In this document: positions 1 through 8,144 of the stretch, piece after piece
Layout: each line of letters begins with the position of its first letter
How positions within the stretch are numbered: the first letter of the stretch is position 1
From: Xanthobacteraceae bacterium
GTDB taxonomy: Bacteria; Pseudomonadota; Alphaproteobacteria; Rhizobiales; Xanthobacteraceae
DNA length: 64,000 bases
Reading direction: 5' to 3'
Assembly: GCA_023954195.1 (NCBI GenBank)
Contig: JAMLIK010000001.1
Coordinates: 1,162,628-1,226,627 of the forward strand
Made by a program: the position numbers and the translations under genes
Notes under the pieces: model-generated
Seen by the model: only the letters and a program-made list of their open reading frames with translations
Database searches by the model: none
What the model was told of the DNA's origin: nothing

Positions 1-15
1 GTGCTCGCTGAATAA

Positions 16-31
16 TCTAACAGATGTTAGA
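16..31. promoter_or_regulatory. Palindromic operator, copy 1
   Basis: The sequence TCTAACA-GA-TGTTAGA is a perfect 7+7 dyad about 75 bases before the chosen start of the first acyl-CoA synthetase gene. Close relatives of this dyad occur before two other transcription units of the same catabolic cluster (3305-3320 and 6880-6913), which suggests one shared dimeric repressor. The size and symmetry resemble TetR-family operators; the regulator is not recognisable in the window. Confidence 0.6.
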
Positions 32-106
32 AACAGGTTGTTGTCAATCGATCCGGCGCGATATCGTGATCCCGCACCCTCGATCTGGAATACCGTAGGA
101 CAGCCG

Positions 107-2080
107 ATGAGCGACGCCAACACCTATGTTTGGGAACCCACCCCGGAGCTGATCGCGCAAAGCAACCTGACGGCGTTTCTGCGCGCCACCGGCCACGCCG
201 ATTACGACAGCCTCGCCGCGAACGCCGAGACCGATCCGGCCTGGCTGATGGAGCAGGTGTTCAAGTTCTGCGACGTGCGCTTCCACAAGCCTTACGACAC
301 CATGCTGGACGTCTCGCGCGGGGAGCCGTGGGCGCGATGGTGCGTCGGCGGCAGCACCAACATCGTGCTGAACTGCATCGACAAGCATCGCGGCACCAAG
401 GTCTGGGACCAGACCTTCCTGGTGTGGGAAAGCGAGGACGGCAAGGAGCAACGCAGCCTCAGCTATCGCGAGTTGGATCGCGAGGTCGGCCGCCTCGCGC
501 GCGGCTTGCGCGATCTCGGCATCGGACCGGGCGACGTGGTCGCGCTCTACATGCCGAACCTGCCGGAAACCTTCGTCGCCTTCTTCGCGGTGTTGAAACT
601 CGGCGCGATCGTGCTGCCGCTGTTCTCCGGCTTCGGCCCCGCGCCGATCGTCTCCCGTCTTAACCATGGCGAGGCGAAGGCGGTGATTACCGCCAACGGC
701 ACCTTTCGGCGCGGCGCGCCGGCGCCGCTGAAATCCGTGCTCGACGCCGCGCTGGAACAAACCCCCAGCGTGCGGCACGTGGTGGTGGCCGATCGCGGCG
801 GCCTCGCCATCGACACGCCGATGCGCGCCGGCCGCGACCACTGGCTGCACGATCTCACCAAGGGCAAGGACGACGACATCGCCACCGCCGAGATGCCGGC
901 GGACGCGCCGGCGATCCTGCTCTATACCTCCGGCACCACCGGCGAGCCGAAAGGTTGCGTCTGGACCCAGATCGGCTTCATCGGCTCGATGGTGACGCGC
1001 GACATCATCATCTGCGGCGATTTCAAGCCGACCGACCGCTTCTTCTTCATGAGCGACATGGGCTGGATGGTCGGCGCGATGTGCGCCTGCATCCCGAGCT
1101 TCGCCGGCGCCAGCCTGCTGATCGCCGAGGGCACGCCGGACTATCCCGACACCGGACGGTTCTGGCGGCTGATCCAGGATCATCGCGTGACCTATCTCGG
1201 CGTCTCGCCGACCATCGTCCGCAGCCTGATGCGTTACGGCATTGAGGTGGAGAACTACGATCTCTCCAGCCTGCGCATCACCACCTCCGGCGGCGAAGCC
1301 TGGACGCCCGCGCCGTGGCAATGGTTCTTCGAGCACGTCTGCAAGCGGCGGCTGCCGATCATCAACATCTCCGGCGGCACCGAGGTCGGCGGCTGCATCG
1401 TCCTCGGCACGCCGAACCACCCGATGAATCCCGGCTCGTTCTCGCGCCGCGCGCTCGGCGTCGGCGCGGATATCGTGGACCTTGCGGGCAACAAGGTGAA
1501 GCCTGGCGAGGTCGGCGAACTGGTGCTGCGCCATTCCTCCATCGGGCTGACGAAAAGCCTGTGGAAGGCGGACGCACGCTACATCGACAATTACTGGAGC
1601 ACGCTACCGGGCATCTGGGTTCACGGCGATTTCGCCATGCAGGGCACGGATGGCCTCTATTACATTCTCGGCCGTTCCGACGACACCATCAAGATTTCCG
1701 GCAAACGCACCGGCCCCTCCGAGCTTGAAGGGCTATTGGTCGCCACCGGCAAGGTGGCGGAGGCGGCGGTGTTCGGCGTGCCGCATCCGGTCAAGGGCTC
1801 GGCCATCGTCTGCGCCTGCGTGCTGATGCCGGACATCGCGCGCCAATCCACTCAAGACGTCGCCGAGGAGCTGTCGGCCGCGCTGGTGAAGGGCATGGGC
1901 GCGTCCTACCGCCCGGAGCGCATCGTCTTCGTCGACGACCTGCCGCGCACCCGCAACCTCAAGATCATGCGGCGCGTGCTGCGCGCGGTGTTCGAGAACA
2001 AGGACCCCGGCGACCTGTCGTCGCTGGCCAACCCGGAGACGGTCGAGGCGTTGCGGAAACAGTTGGCGGCGATACCGTGA
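107..2080 (+). CDS. AMP-forming acyl-CoA synthetase (acetyl-CoA-synthetase-like)
   Basis: This 657-residue protein probably activates a carboxylic acid to its CoA thioester via an acyl-adenylate in the cytosol. The adenylate-forming core motif LLYTSGTTGEPKG lies near residue 270. The adenylation motif with GRSDDTIKISGKR and the C-terminal lysine motif (RNLKIMRRVL) follow near residues 525 and 620. The N-terminal region (SN.TAFLRATG, followed by a PYDTMLD block) is like the long acetyl/propionyl/acetoacetyl-CoA synthetase branch rather than FadD. I chose the ATG at 107, preceded by AGGA, over the in-frame TTG at 38, because homology-like sequence starts there and an operator sits at 16-31. The substrate is unknown; the neighbours suggest a branched or aromatic acid. 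Confidence 0.85.
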   Translation: MSDANTYVWEPTPELIAQSNLTAFLRATGHADYDSLAANAETDPAWLMEQVFKFCDVRFHKPYDTMLDVSRGEPWARWCVGGSTNIVLNCIDKHRGTKVWDQTFLVWESEDGKEQRSLSYRELDREVGRLARGLRDLGIGPGDVVALYMPNLPETFVAFFAVLKLGAIVLPLFSGFGPAPIVSRLNHGEAKAVITANGTFRRGAPAPLKSVLDAALEQTPSVRHVVVADRGGLAIDTPMRAGRDHWLHDLTKGKDDDIATAEMPADAPAILLYTSGTTGEPKGCVWTQIGFIGSMVTRDIIICGDFKPTDRFFFMSDMGWMVGAMCACIPSFAGASLLIAEGTPDYPDTGRFWRLIQDHRVTYLGVSPTIVRSLMRYGIEVENYDLSSLRITTSGGEAWTPAPWQWFFEHVCKRRLPIINISGGTEVGGCIVLGTPNHPMNPGSFSRRALGVGADIVDLAGNKVKPGEVGELVLRHSSIGLTKSLWKADARYIDNYWSTLPGIWVHGDFAMQGTDGLYYILGRSDDTIKISGKRTGPSELEGLLVATGKVAEAAVFGVPHPVKGSAIVCACVLMPDIARQSTQDVAEELSAALVKGMGASYRPERIVFVDDLPRTRNLKIMRRVLRAVFENKDPGDLSSLANPETVEALRKQLAAIP

Positions 2081-2090
2081 GACACACCCA

Positions 2091-2212
2091 CGGCGTCGTC
2101 CCCGCGCAGGCGGGGACCCAGATTCCCCGGCATCGGTTGTTGTAAAACGACCTCGGTGGAAAGAGCCGAAATACTGCGGCGTATGGGTCCCCGCCTGCGC
2201 GGGGACGACGCC
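2091..2212. repeat. Long-hairpin intergenic repeat, family A copy 1
   Basis: Two nearly perfectly complementary arms of about 26 bases (core CCCCGCGCAGGCGGGGACC and its complement) are separated by about 70 bases. The unit lies in the gap after the synthetase gene. Four more copies occur at 6711, 20621, 41762 and 54740, always between genes. Transcribed, it would fold into a long GC-rich stem. Confidence 0.85.
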
Positions 2213-2249
2213 TTTTGTGCCGGAAATCCACCCGCAAATTTACTCACCA

Positions 2250-2368
2250 ACGTCATTGCGAGCACTCGGATCAACGCTTCGCGTTATCCGAGCACAGGCT
2301 CCGCGAAGCAATCCAGCCCTTCCTTGCGGCTCCTGGATTGCTTCGTCGCTTCGCTCCTCGCAATGACG
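2250..2368. repeat. Dispersed palindrome, family B copy 1
   Basis: The ends CGTCATTGCGAG and CTCGCAATGACG are inverted, with inner arms GCAATCCAG / CTGGATTGC. This copy carries an insert of about 40 bases relative to the copy at 46520-46602. With the family A unit before it, it fills the gap between the convergent genes ending at 2080 and 2391. Confidence 0.8.
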
Positions 2369-2390
2369 GAGACGGAAACAGGCTGCTTCC

Positions 2391-3200
2391 TTAAACCGGG
2401 CACTCCGGCGGGAACGACGGCTTGCGCTTTTCGAGATGCGACGCCAGGCCCTCGCGCGCCTCGTGTCCGGAGAAGCCGAGAATTTCCAGCGCGGTCGAGG
2501 TGTCGAACAGCGGGCCGTTGGCGCGCAGCCAGTTGTTGAGCGAATACTTGGTCCAGCGGATCGCGCTCTGCGCGCCGTTCGCGAGGTCCTCCGCGGTTTC
2601 CAGCGCGACCTTCTGCAACTCGGCGTCCTCGACGCACAGCGACACCAACCCGATTCGCTCGGCTTCCTCGCCCGACAGCGGCTTGCAGGTCAGCAGATAG
2701 TATTTCGCCTTGGCGAGGCCGCACAGCAGCGGCCAGATGATGCAGGCGACGTCGCCCGCCGCGACCCCGAGCCGGGTGTGGCCGTCGACGATCTTGGCGG
2801 ATTTGCCGCAGATCGACACGTCCGCCAGAATGCCGACGACGAGGCCGGCCCCGACCGCGACGCCGTTGATCGCGGAAATGATCGGCTTGTTGCAGTTGAT
2901 GACGTTGTAGACGAGATCCTTGGCTTCCTTCCAGGTCGCCATCCGCGCCACCGGATTGTCGAGCAGGCTCTTAATCAGCTCGAAATCGCCGCCGGCGGAA
3001 AACGCCTTGCCGGCGCCGGTGACGATCACCGCGTTGATATCCGGATCGTCGTTGATGTCGCGCCAGATGTTGGTGATCTGGGTGTGGGTCTCGGCATCGA
3101 CCGAATTGTAGGTTTCCGGCCGGTCGAAGGTGATCCGGAGGATCCGCTTGGCGGGGTAATCGAGCTTCAGCTTGGTGTAGGCGGCGTAGCGGTTCGACAT
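2391..3200 (-). CDS. Crotonase-superfamily protein lacking both hydratase glutamates
   Basis: A 269-residue crotonase-fold protein. The oxyanion-hole segments are visible ([11 protein letters not shown] near residues 62-72 and [10 protein letters not shown] at 111-120). In classical enoyl-CoA hydratase the two catalytic glutamates lie in GGGCE and QPE. Here the aligned positions are Val121 (GAGLV) and His141 (DGHT), so standard hydration is unlikely. An isomerase, decarboxylase, hydrolase or other crotonase chemistry is more plausible, by inference. The gene is transcribed away from the ligase at 3496, and the intergenic space carries the operator at 3305. The other crotonase of the cluster (11807-12571) keeps both glutamates. 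Confidence 0.85.
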   Translation of the reverse strand: MSNRYAAYTKLKLDYPAKRILRITFDRPETYNSVDAETHTQITNIWRDINDDPDINAVIVTGAGKAFSAGGDFELIKSLLDNPVARMATWKEAKDLVYNVINCNKPIISAINGVAVGAGLVVGILADVSICGKSAKIVDGHTRLGVAAGDVACIIWPLLCGLAKAKYYLLTCKPLSGEEAERIGLVSLCVEDAELQKVALETAEDLANGAQSAIRWTKYSLNNWLRANGPLFDTSTALEILGFSGHEAREGLASHLEKRKPSFPPECPV

Positions 3201-3304
3201 CAGCGTCCTCGTCGGTCGATGGCCTGTTTCGCGCGGCGCGCGCGGCCCGGGCCGGTGAAGCTGGCCGCCGCCTTGGGAAAACGAACAACCGGCTATGGAA
3301 ATTT

Positions 3305-3320
3305 TCGAACAGATGTTAGA
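3305..3320. promoter_or_regulatory. Palindromic operator, copy 2
   Basis: TCGAACA-GA-TGTTAGA matches the dyad at 16-31 except for one base in the left arm. It lies in the divergent gap between the crotonase (start 3200) and the acyl-CoA ligase (start 3496), so one bound repressor could control both directions. Confidence 0.55.
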
Positions 3321-3495
3321 ATTTATGCGGGAACGCGCGCCGCCGCAAGCGCCGACTTGGCGCCCGTCGGGACGATATCATACCAGATCACGGACGGCTT
3401 GCCCGGACGGCCTCCTCGGCACGGTCTTGCGGCCGCGCGGCAAAGCGCCTCTTATAGCGCGGTTCGGAACGGAGCGGACCGCGGAGAAACCAGAT

Positions 3496-5052
3496 ATGAC
3501 GGACGGGCAGGAACATTCACCCACCACCATCGCCGGCACCAGTTCGACGGTCGGCAGCCTGTTCCGTGCTCGCGCCGCGATCCAGCCGGCCGCGCCCGCC
3601 ATCGATCACGACGGCCGTCTCGTCAGCTACGGCGAACTGAACGACCGCGTGAACCGCGCCGTCGCGATGCTGGCCGCGCACGGGCTCAGACGCGGCGACC
3701 GCGTCGCGCTGCTGGCGCGCAACCGCCCGGAATATCTGGAGATCGAACTGGCGGCGGGGCAGCTCGGCGTCATCACCGCCTGCCTCAACTGGCGGCTGTC
3801 GAAACGCGAACTGACTTACTGCATCGAACTGGTGTCGCCAAAACTCCTGATCGCCGAGGCCGAACTCGCCGCGCCGCTCGACGGCGCGCTGTCGGTCCGC
3901 GACGTCGTGACGCTGGGCGACGACTATGAACGGGCGCTGCAAGCCGCGAGCGGCGCGCCTACGCCGATTGCCGCCGAGCCGGAGGACGGCCTCGTCATTC
4001 TTTACACCAGCGGCACCACCGGCCTGCCGAAAGGCGCGGTGATCTCGCATCGGGCGATGATCGCGCGCGCGCTGGTGTTCTCGTCCGAACTCGGCATCGG
4101 CTACGACGAATCCTTCGTCGCCTGGGCGCCGCTATTCCACATGGCCTCGACCGACCACGCGCTGGCGACGCTGCTGCGCGGCGGCACCGTGATCGTGGTG
4201 GACGGTTTTCAGGTCGCGCCGCTGCTGTCGGCGGCGGCGCGCTACTACATCGGCTGGTTTGTCCTGATCCCCGGCATGGTCGAGGCGCTGGCCGAAGGTT
4301 TTCGCGCTAATCCGGTGACCGTGAAAGGCATCCGCACCTGTGGCGCGATGGCCGATTTGGTGCCGCCGCAGGCCATCGCCGACATCACGCAATTGTTGCA
4401 ATCGCCCTATATCAATTCCTTCGGCTCGACCGAGACCGGCCTGCCGCCGGCCAGCACCAACCTGATCGCAATCGGCGACATCCCGGCCCGGCTGTCGAAG
4501 CAGCAAAGCAGTTTCTGCGAAGTCAAGCTGGTCGATCCCGACGACAACGAGGTGGCGCCGGGCGAGCCCGGCGAACTGGCGATGCGCGGCCCGACGCTGT
4601 TCTCCGGCTACTGGCAGGCCGAGGAGACCAACGCCCGCGATTTTCGCGGCGGCTGGTTTCACATGGGCGACGTGTTCCGCCGCAACACCGACGGCACGCT
4701 GGATTTCGTCGATCGCGCCAAATACATGATTAAGTCCGGCGGCGAGAACGTCTACCCGGCCGAGATCGAGCGGGTGCTGCTGGGCGATGCCCGCGTCACC
4801 GAGGCCGCCGTGGTGCGGACGAAGGACGCCAAATGGGGCGAAGTGCCGGTGGCGTTCATCGCCCGCCGCGACGACAGCCTGACCGAGGCCGAACTCACCG
4901 CGATGTGCCGGCGCGACCTCGCCGGCTACAAATGCCCGCGACAATTCCACTTCATCGATTTCGCCGACTTCCCGCGCTCGACCAGCGGCAAGGTGCAGCG
5001 TCACGAGCTTGAGGCGCGGCTGACGCAGACCGCTGCCGCCGCCGCGACATAG
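3496..5052 (+). CDS. AMP-forming acyl-CoA ligase
   Basis: This 518-residue ligase of the ANL superfamily activates an unidentified carboxylic acid to acyl-CoA. The P-loop-like motif LYTSGTTGLPKGA lies near residue 172. SFGSTETG, the hinge block MIKSGGENVYPAEIE and the catalytic-lysine motif RSTSGKVQRHE near the C-terminus are all intact. The frame is open from 3295, but the ATG at 3496 is preceded by GCGGAGAAA at a normal distance and starts the recognisable protein. It is followed after 8 bases by the thiolase-like gene, so ligase, thiolase-like and DUF35 genes form one operon (3496-6682). Confidence 0.88.
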   Translation: MTDGQEHSPTTIAGTSSTVGSLFRARAAIQPAAPAIDHDGRLVSYGELNDRVNRAVAMLAAHGLRRGDRVALLARNRPEYLEIELAAGQLGVITACLNWRLSKRELTYCIELVSPKLLIAEAELAAPLDGALSVRDVVTLGDDYERALQAASGAPTPIAAEPEDGLVILYTSGTTGLPKGAVISHRAMIARALVFSSELGIGYDESFVAWAPLFHMASTDHALATLLRGGTVIVVDGFQVAPLLSAAARYYIGWFVLIPGMVEALAEGFRANPVTVKGIRTCGAMADLVPPQAIADITQLLQSPYINSFGSTETGLPPASTNLIAIGDIPARLSKQQSSFCEVKLVDPDDNEVAPGEPGELAMRGPTLFSGYWQAEETNARDFRGGWFHMGDVFRRNTDGTLDFVDRAKYMIKSGGENVYPAEIERVLLGDARVTEAAVVRTKDAKWGEVPVAFIARRDDSLTEAELTAMCRRDLAGYKCPRQFHFIDFADFPRSTSGKVQRHELEARLTQTAAAAAT

Positions 5053-5060
5053 GAGATGCC

Positions 5061-6266
5061 ATGACCAAGGCCGCGGCCCTCGCCGGCCACAAGAATTCGT
5101 TGCGCGGCCAGGTGGCCATCATCGGCATCGGGCTGTCGCCGGTCGGCAAGGTGCCGGGCCGCAGCCCGCTGTGGCTGGCAGCAAGCGCCGCGAAGCAGGC
5201 GCTGGCCGACGCCGGCCTGCAAAAGAGCGAGGTGGACGGCGTGCTGGCCGGCCACGCCATGGCCGCGCCGTTTCATCGCTTCAGCGTCGCCTTCAGCGAA
5301 TATTTCGGCCTGCAACCGACCTTTTCCAACACCTTGCAGGTGTCGGGCGCGACCGCCGCCACCCAGTTCAACATCGCCGCCGCCGCGATCCACGGCGGCC
5401 TCACGGAGACCGTGCTGGTGATCGGCGCCGACAGCCTGCTGTCGGGCCTGACGCCGGAACTGGCGCTGCGCTCGCTCACCGAGAGCCGCGACCAGCAATA
5501 CGAGATGCCTTTCGGCATTCCGGTCGCCAACACCTTCGCGATGACGGCGCACCGGCACATGAAGGAATTCGGCACCACGCCGGAGCAACTGGCGCAAGTG
5601 GCGGTGACGCAGCGCCGCCACGCCGCGCGCACGCCGGGCGCGCAGCAGACCGCGCCGATCACCATCGACGACGTGCTCAACTCCAAGATGGTGACGTCGC
5701 CCTACCGCAAGCTCGACTGCTCGCTGATTTCCGACGGCGGAGCGGCGTTCGTGCTGACCTCGGCGGCGCGCGCGAAAGCGCTCGGCATCGAAAAGCCGAT
5801 CTACATCCTCGGCGGCGGCGAGTGCTACACCCACGAGCACATCTTCCTGATGCCCTCGCTCACGGTGACCGGCGCGGTGCAATCGAGCCAAAAAGCCTAC
5901 GCCATGGCCGGCTATGGCGCGAAGGACATGCACACCGCCGGCGTCTACGACTGCTTCACCGGCACCGTCATCATGATGCTGGAGGACCTCGGCTTCTGCC
6001 CGAAGGGCGAGGGCGGCCGCTTCGTCGCCGATGGCCAGATGACCTATGGCGGGCAGATTCCCGCCAACACCCATGGCGGGATGCTGTCGTTCGCGCATTC
6101 CGGCATTCCCGGCTCGCTGTTCCATTTCCACGAGGTGGTGGCGCAACTGCGCGGCCAATGCGGCGAACGGCAGGTCGCGGGCGCCGAACTCGGGCTGGTC
6201 CACAGCCTCGGCGCCGGCTTCGCCACCAACGCCACCACCATTCTCGGCACGGAGAAGACGCTGTGA
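5061..6266 (+). CDS. Thiolase-fold protein without nucleophilic cysteine (SCP2/Ltp-like)
   Basis: A 401-residue thiolase-superfamily protein of the lipid-transfer/SCP2 branch. The usual N-terminal nucleophile motif CxSG is replaced by QVSG at residues 93-96, so the acyl-enzyme cysteine of true thiolases is absent. The C-terminal half keeps a VYDCFTG block near residue 297 and NTHGGMLSFAHSG near residue 337, comparable to Ltp proteins. In steroid side-chain degradation, Ltp2 with a DUF35 partner is a retro-aldolase, and here a DUF35 gene overlaps the stop codon. By inference this pair cleaves a 3-hydroxyacyl-CoA rather than thiolysing a 3-ketoacyl-CoA. It is translated 8 bases after the upstream ligase. 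Confidence 0.85.
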   Translation: MTKAAALAGHKNSLRGQVAIIGIGLSPVGKVPGRSPLWLAASAAKQALADAGLQKSEVDGVLAGHAMAAPFHRFSVAFSEYFGLQPTFSNTLQVSGATAATQFNIAAAAIHGGLTETVLVIGADSLLSGLTPELALRSLTESRDQQYEMPFGIPVANTFAMTAHRHMKEFGTTPEQLAQVAVTQRRHAARTPGAQQTAPITIDDVLNSKMVTSPYRKLDCSLISDGGAAFVLTSAARAKALGIEKPIYILGGGECYTHEHIFLMPSLTVTGAVQSSQKAYAMAGYGAKDMHTAGVYDCFTGTVIMMLEDLGFCPKGEGGRFVADGQMTYGGQIPANTHGGMLSFAHSGIPGSLFHFHEVVAQLRGQCGERQVAGAELGLVHSLGAGFATNATTILGTEKTL

Positions 6267-6682
6267 TCTCGCTCGAAGACGCCGCCCGCAAGCCGCTCCC
6301 CGCGCCCGACGCCGACACCGCCACGCTGTGGCGCGGCCTGCGCGAGGGCCAATTGCTGCTCCAGCACTGCGACGATTGCGGCAACGTGCAGTTCTATCAG
6401 CAGGGCTTCTGCCGCCATTGCAGCGGCGAGAACCTGATCCACCGCCCGGCCAGCGGGCGGGCTAAGGTGCATTCCTTCAGCGTCGTCCACCGCGCCCCCG
6501 GCCCGGCCTTCAAGAACGACGTGCCCTACGCGGTGCTGCTGGTGGAACTGGCGGAGGGGCCGCGAATGATCTCGACCTATACCGGCGGGCCGGCGGACGA
6601 GGTGACCTTCGACATGGACGTCGTGCTGGTCTGCGAAAAAGTCTCCGACAACATCACCCTGCCCCGCTTCAGGCGGGCGTGA
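6263..6682 (+). CDS. DUF35 OB-fold / zinc-ribbon protein, partner of the thiolase-like protein
   Basis: A 139-residue DUF35 protein: an N-terminal helix, a rubredoxin-like zinc ribbon with two CxxC pairs (CDDCGN and CRHCSG), then an OB-fold that in the family binds CoA or the partner thiolase. The GTG start at 6263 overlaps the TGA of the preceding gene (GTGA), which implies translational coupling and a stoichiometric complex. The frame continues far upstream, but that part is antisense-like shadow of the thiolase gene. The pairing is the same as for Ltp/ChsH2-type aldolases and archaeal thiolase/DUF35 complexes. Confidence 0.85.
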   Translation: MISLEDAARKPLPAPDADTATLWRGLREGQLLLQHCDDCGNVQFYQQGFCRHCSGENLIHRPASGRAKVHSFSVVHRAPGPAFKNDVPYAVLLVELAEGPRMISTYTGGPADEVTFDMDVVLVCEKVSDNITLPRFRRA

Positions 6683-6710
6683 GTTTTGGAACGGCGCGAC
6701 CGCGCCATCC

Positions 6711-6838
6711 CCGGCGTCGTCCCCGCGCAGGCGGGGACCCATGACCCCTGGCGTCGGTGACTATAAGATAACCTCACCCTCGATGATGGAGCCGAACCGC
6801 TGCGGCGTATGGGTCCCCGCCTGCGCGGGGACGACGAC
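6711..6838. repeat. Long-hairpin intergenic repeat, family A copy 2
   Basis: It has the same arms as the copy at 2091, in the same order, in the gap between the DUF35 gene and the acyl-CoA dehydrogenase operon. Its position right after a 3' end and before a new promoter fits a role in termination or mRNA 3' protection, by inference. Confidence 0.85.
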
Positions 6839-6879
6839 TTTCGTATTGTAATGACGGAGAAAGACAGTCTGGGCACAAA

Positions 6880-6913
6880 TCTAACGATTGTTAGATTTTG
6901 AACGTCTGTTAGA
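6880..6913. promoter_or_regulatory. Tandem palindromic operators, copies 3 and 4
   Basis: TCTAAC-GATT-GTTAGA (6880-6895) is followed by a weaker TTGAACG-TC-TGTTAGA (6898-6913), with centres 18 bases apart. They lie 56-89 bases before the acyl-CoA dehydrogenase start. The tandem arrangement suggests cooperative binding of the repressor that also uses the sites at 16 and 3305, and so control of the 6969-13447 operon. Confidence 0.6.
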
Positions 6914-6968
6914 TTGCATTGGCGACGGCTTGTCCCTAAGCTCGCGCCGCCCTTCACCGGAGCCGACC

Positions 6969-8132
6969 ATGAATTTCGACCTCACCACCGAGCAGCAGCA
7001 GATCCTCGACTACGGCAACGCGGTCGCCAAGCAGTATGACCGCCGCTACTGGCTCGACTGCGCGGAGAAGCACGAATTCCCGACCGCGCTGTACCAGAAG
7101 GTGGCGGCGGACGGCTTCGTCGGCATGATGGTGCCGGAGCCATATGGCGGCGCGGGTCAAGGCATGACCGAGATGCACTTGTTCCTCGAAGGGCTGTCCA
7201 ACAACGGCATTCCGCTGTTGAACCTGGTGGTCGGCGCCACCATGAGCCTCGGCCTGATCGCCAAATACGGCACCGAGGCGCAGAAGCAGCGCTTCCTGCC
7301 CGACGCCTGCGCCGGCAAGACCCGGTTCTGCTTCGCCATCACCGAGCCCGACGCCGGCACCAATTCGATGCGCATCACCTCGGTCGCGAAACGCAACGGC
7401 AACCGCTTCGCGCTGAACGGACAAAAGACCTTCATCACCGACGCCGACGGCTCCGACTACGCGCTGGTGGTGACGCGCACCATCCCGCACACCGAGGTGA
7501 AGCGGAAGACCGACGGCTTCACGCTGTTCGTCGTCGACCTCAAGGCCAAGGGCGTCAGCAAGCAATACATTCCGGTCTCCATTCCCGCGCCGGAAACCCA
7601 GTGGCAACTGTTCTTCGACGACGTCGATCTGGGGCCGGAGGACGCCATCGGCGAGATCGATCAAGGTTTCGGCATTCTGTTCAACAGCCTCAACCCGGAG
7701 CGCATCCTGGTCGGCTCGATCTGCTGCGGGCTCGGCCGCTACGCGCTCAACCGCGCGGTCGAGTACGCAAGCTCCCGCAAGGTGTTCAAGGACACCCCGA
7801 TCGGCGCCTATCAGGGCCTGCAACATCCGCTCGCCTCCGCCTACACCGACGTCGAGATGGCCTCGCTGATGACGCTGAAGGCCGCCTGGATCTACGATCA
7901 GGGCCGCGAGGCCGGCGAGTTCTCCAACATGGCGAAACTCGCCGCCGCCGACGCCGGCATCAAGGCGGTGGACACCGCGCTGCAATGTTTCGGCGGCAAC
8001 GGTTTCACCAAGGAATACGGCATCTTCGACATCTATCCGCTGGTGCGGCTGCTCAAGACCGCGCCGCTCAACCGCGAAATGATTCTCAACTATATCGGCG
8101 AGCGCGTCATGGGCTTGCCGCGCAGCTACTAG
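6969..8132 (+). CDS. Acyl-CoA dehydrogenase (isovaleryl-CoA-dehydrogenase type)
   Basis: A 387-residue FAD-dependent acyl-CoA dehydrogenase that would introduce the alpha,beta double bond into an acyl-CoA and pass electrons to ETF. It shows the FAD/substrate block FAITEPDAGTNS near residue 125 and the C-terminal CFGGNGFTKEYG block. The MCAD-type catalytic YEGT motif is absent (KTAPLNREM instead). A glutamate lies in NPERILVG near residue 245, the place used by isovaleryl-CoA dehydrogenase. This placement fits a branched acyl-CoA substrate. The start at 6969 follows an ACCGGAG ribosome binding site, and the operators at 6880-6913 lie upstream. It is the first gene of an operon with a carboxylase and a hydratase. 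Confidence 0.88.
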   Translation: MNFDLTTEQQQILDYGNAVAKQYDRRYWLDCAEKHEFPTALYQKVAADGFVGMMVPEPYGGAGQGMTEMHLFLEGLSNNGIPLLNLVVGATMSLGLIAKYGTEAQKQRFLPDACAGKTRFCFAITEPDAGTNSMRITSVAKRNGNRFALNGQKTFITDADGSDYALVVTRTIPHTEVKRKTDGFTLFVVDLKAKGVSKQYIPVSIPAPETQWQLFFDDVDLGPEDAIGEIDQGFGILFNSLNPERILVGSICCGLGRYALNRAVEYASSRKVFKDTPIGAYQGLQHPLASAYTDVEMASLMTLKAAWIYDQGREAGEFSNMAKLAAADAGIKAVDTALQCFGGNGFTKEYGIFDIYPLVRLLKTAPLNREMILNYIGERVMGLPRSY

Positions 8133-8144
8133 GATCCCACCGCG

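Noticed and set aside
44..1534. A 496-codon minus-strand open frame opposite the first synthetase gene
   Set aside because: Its composition (Arg/His/Asp/Gly-rich without hydrophobic periodicity) is that of an antisense shadow in GC-rich DNA, and the plus frame has clear ligase motifs. The same reasoning applies to the long frames at 6954-8858, 9475-11487, 11693-13477 and 14278-17280.
2090..2370. Repeated GC-rich blocks that might be taken for a CRISPR array
   Set aside because: The repeats are two inverted arms rather than direct repeats with regular spacers, there are no unique spacers, and no cas genes are present.
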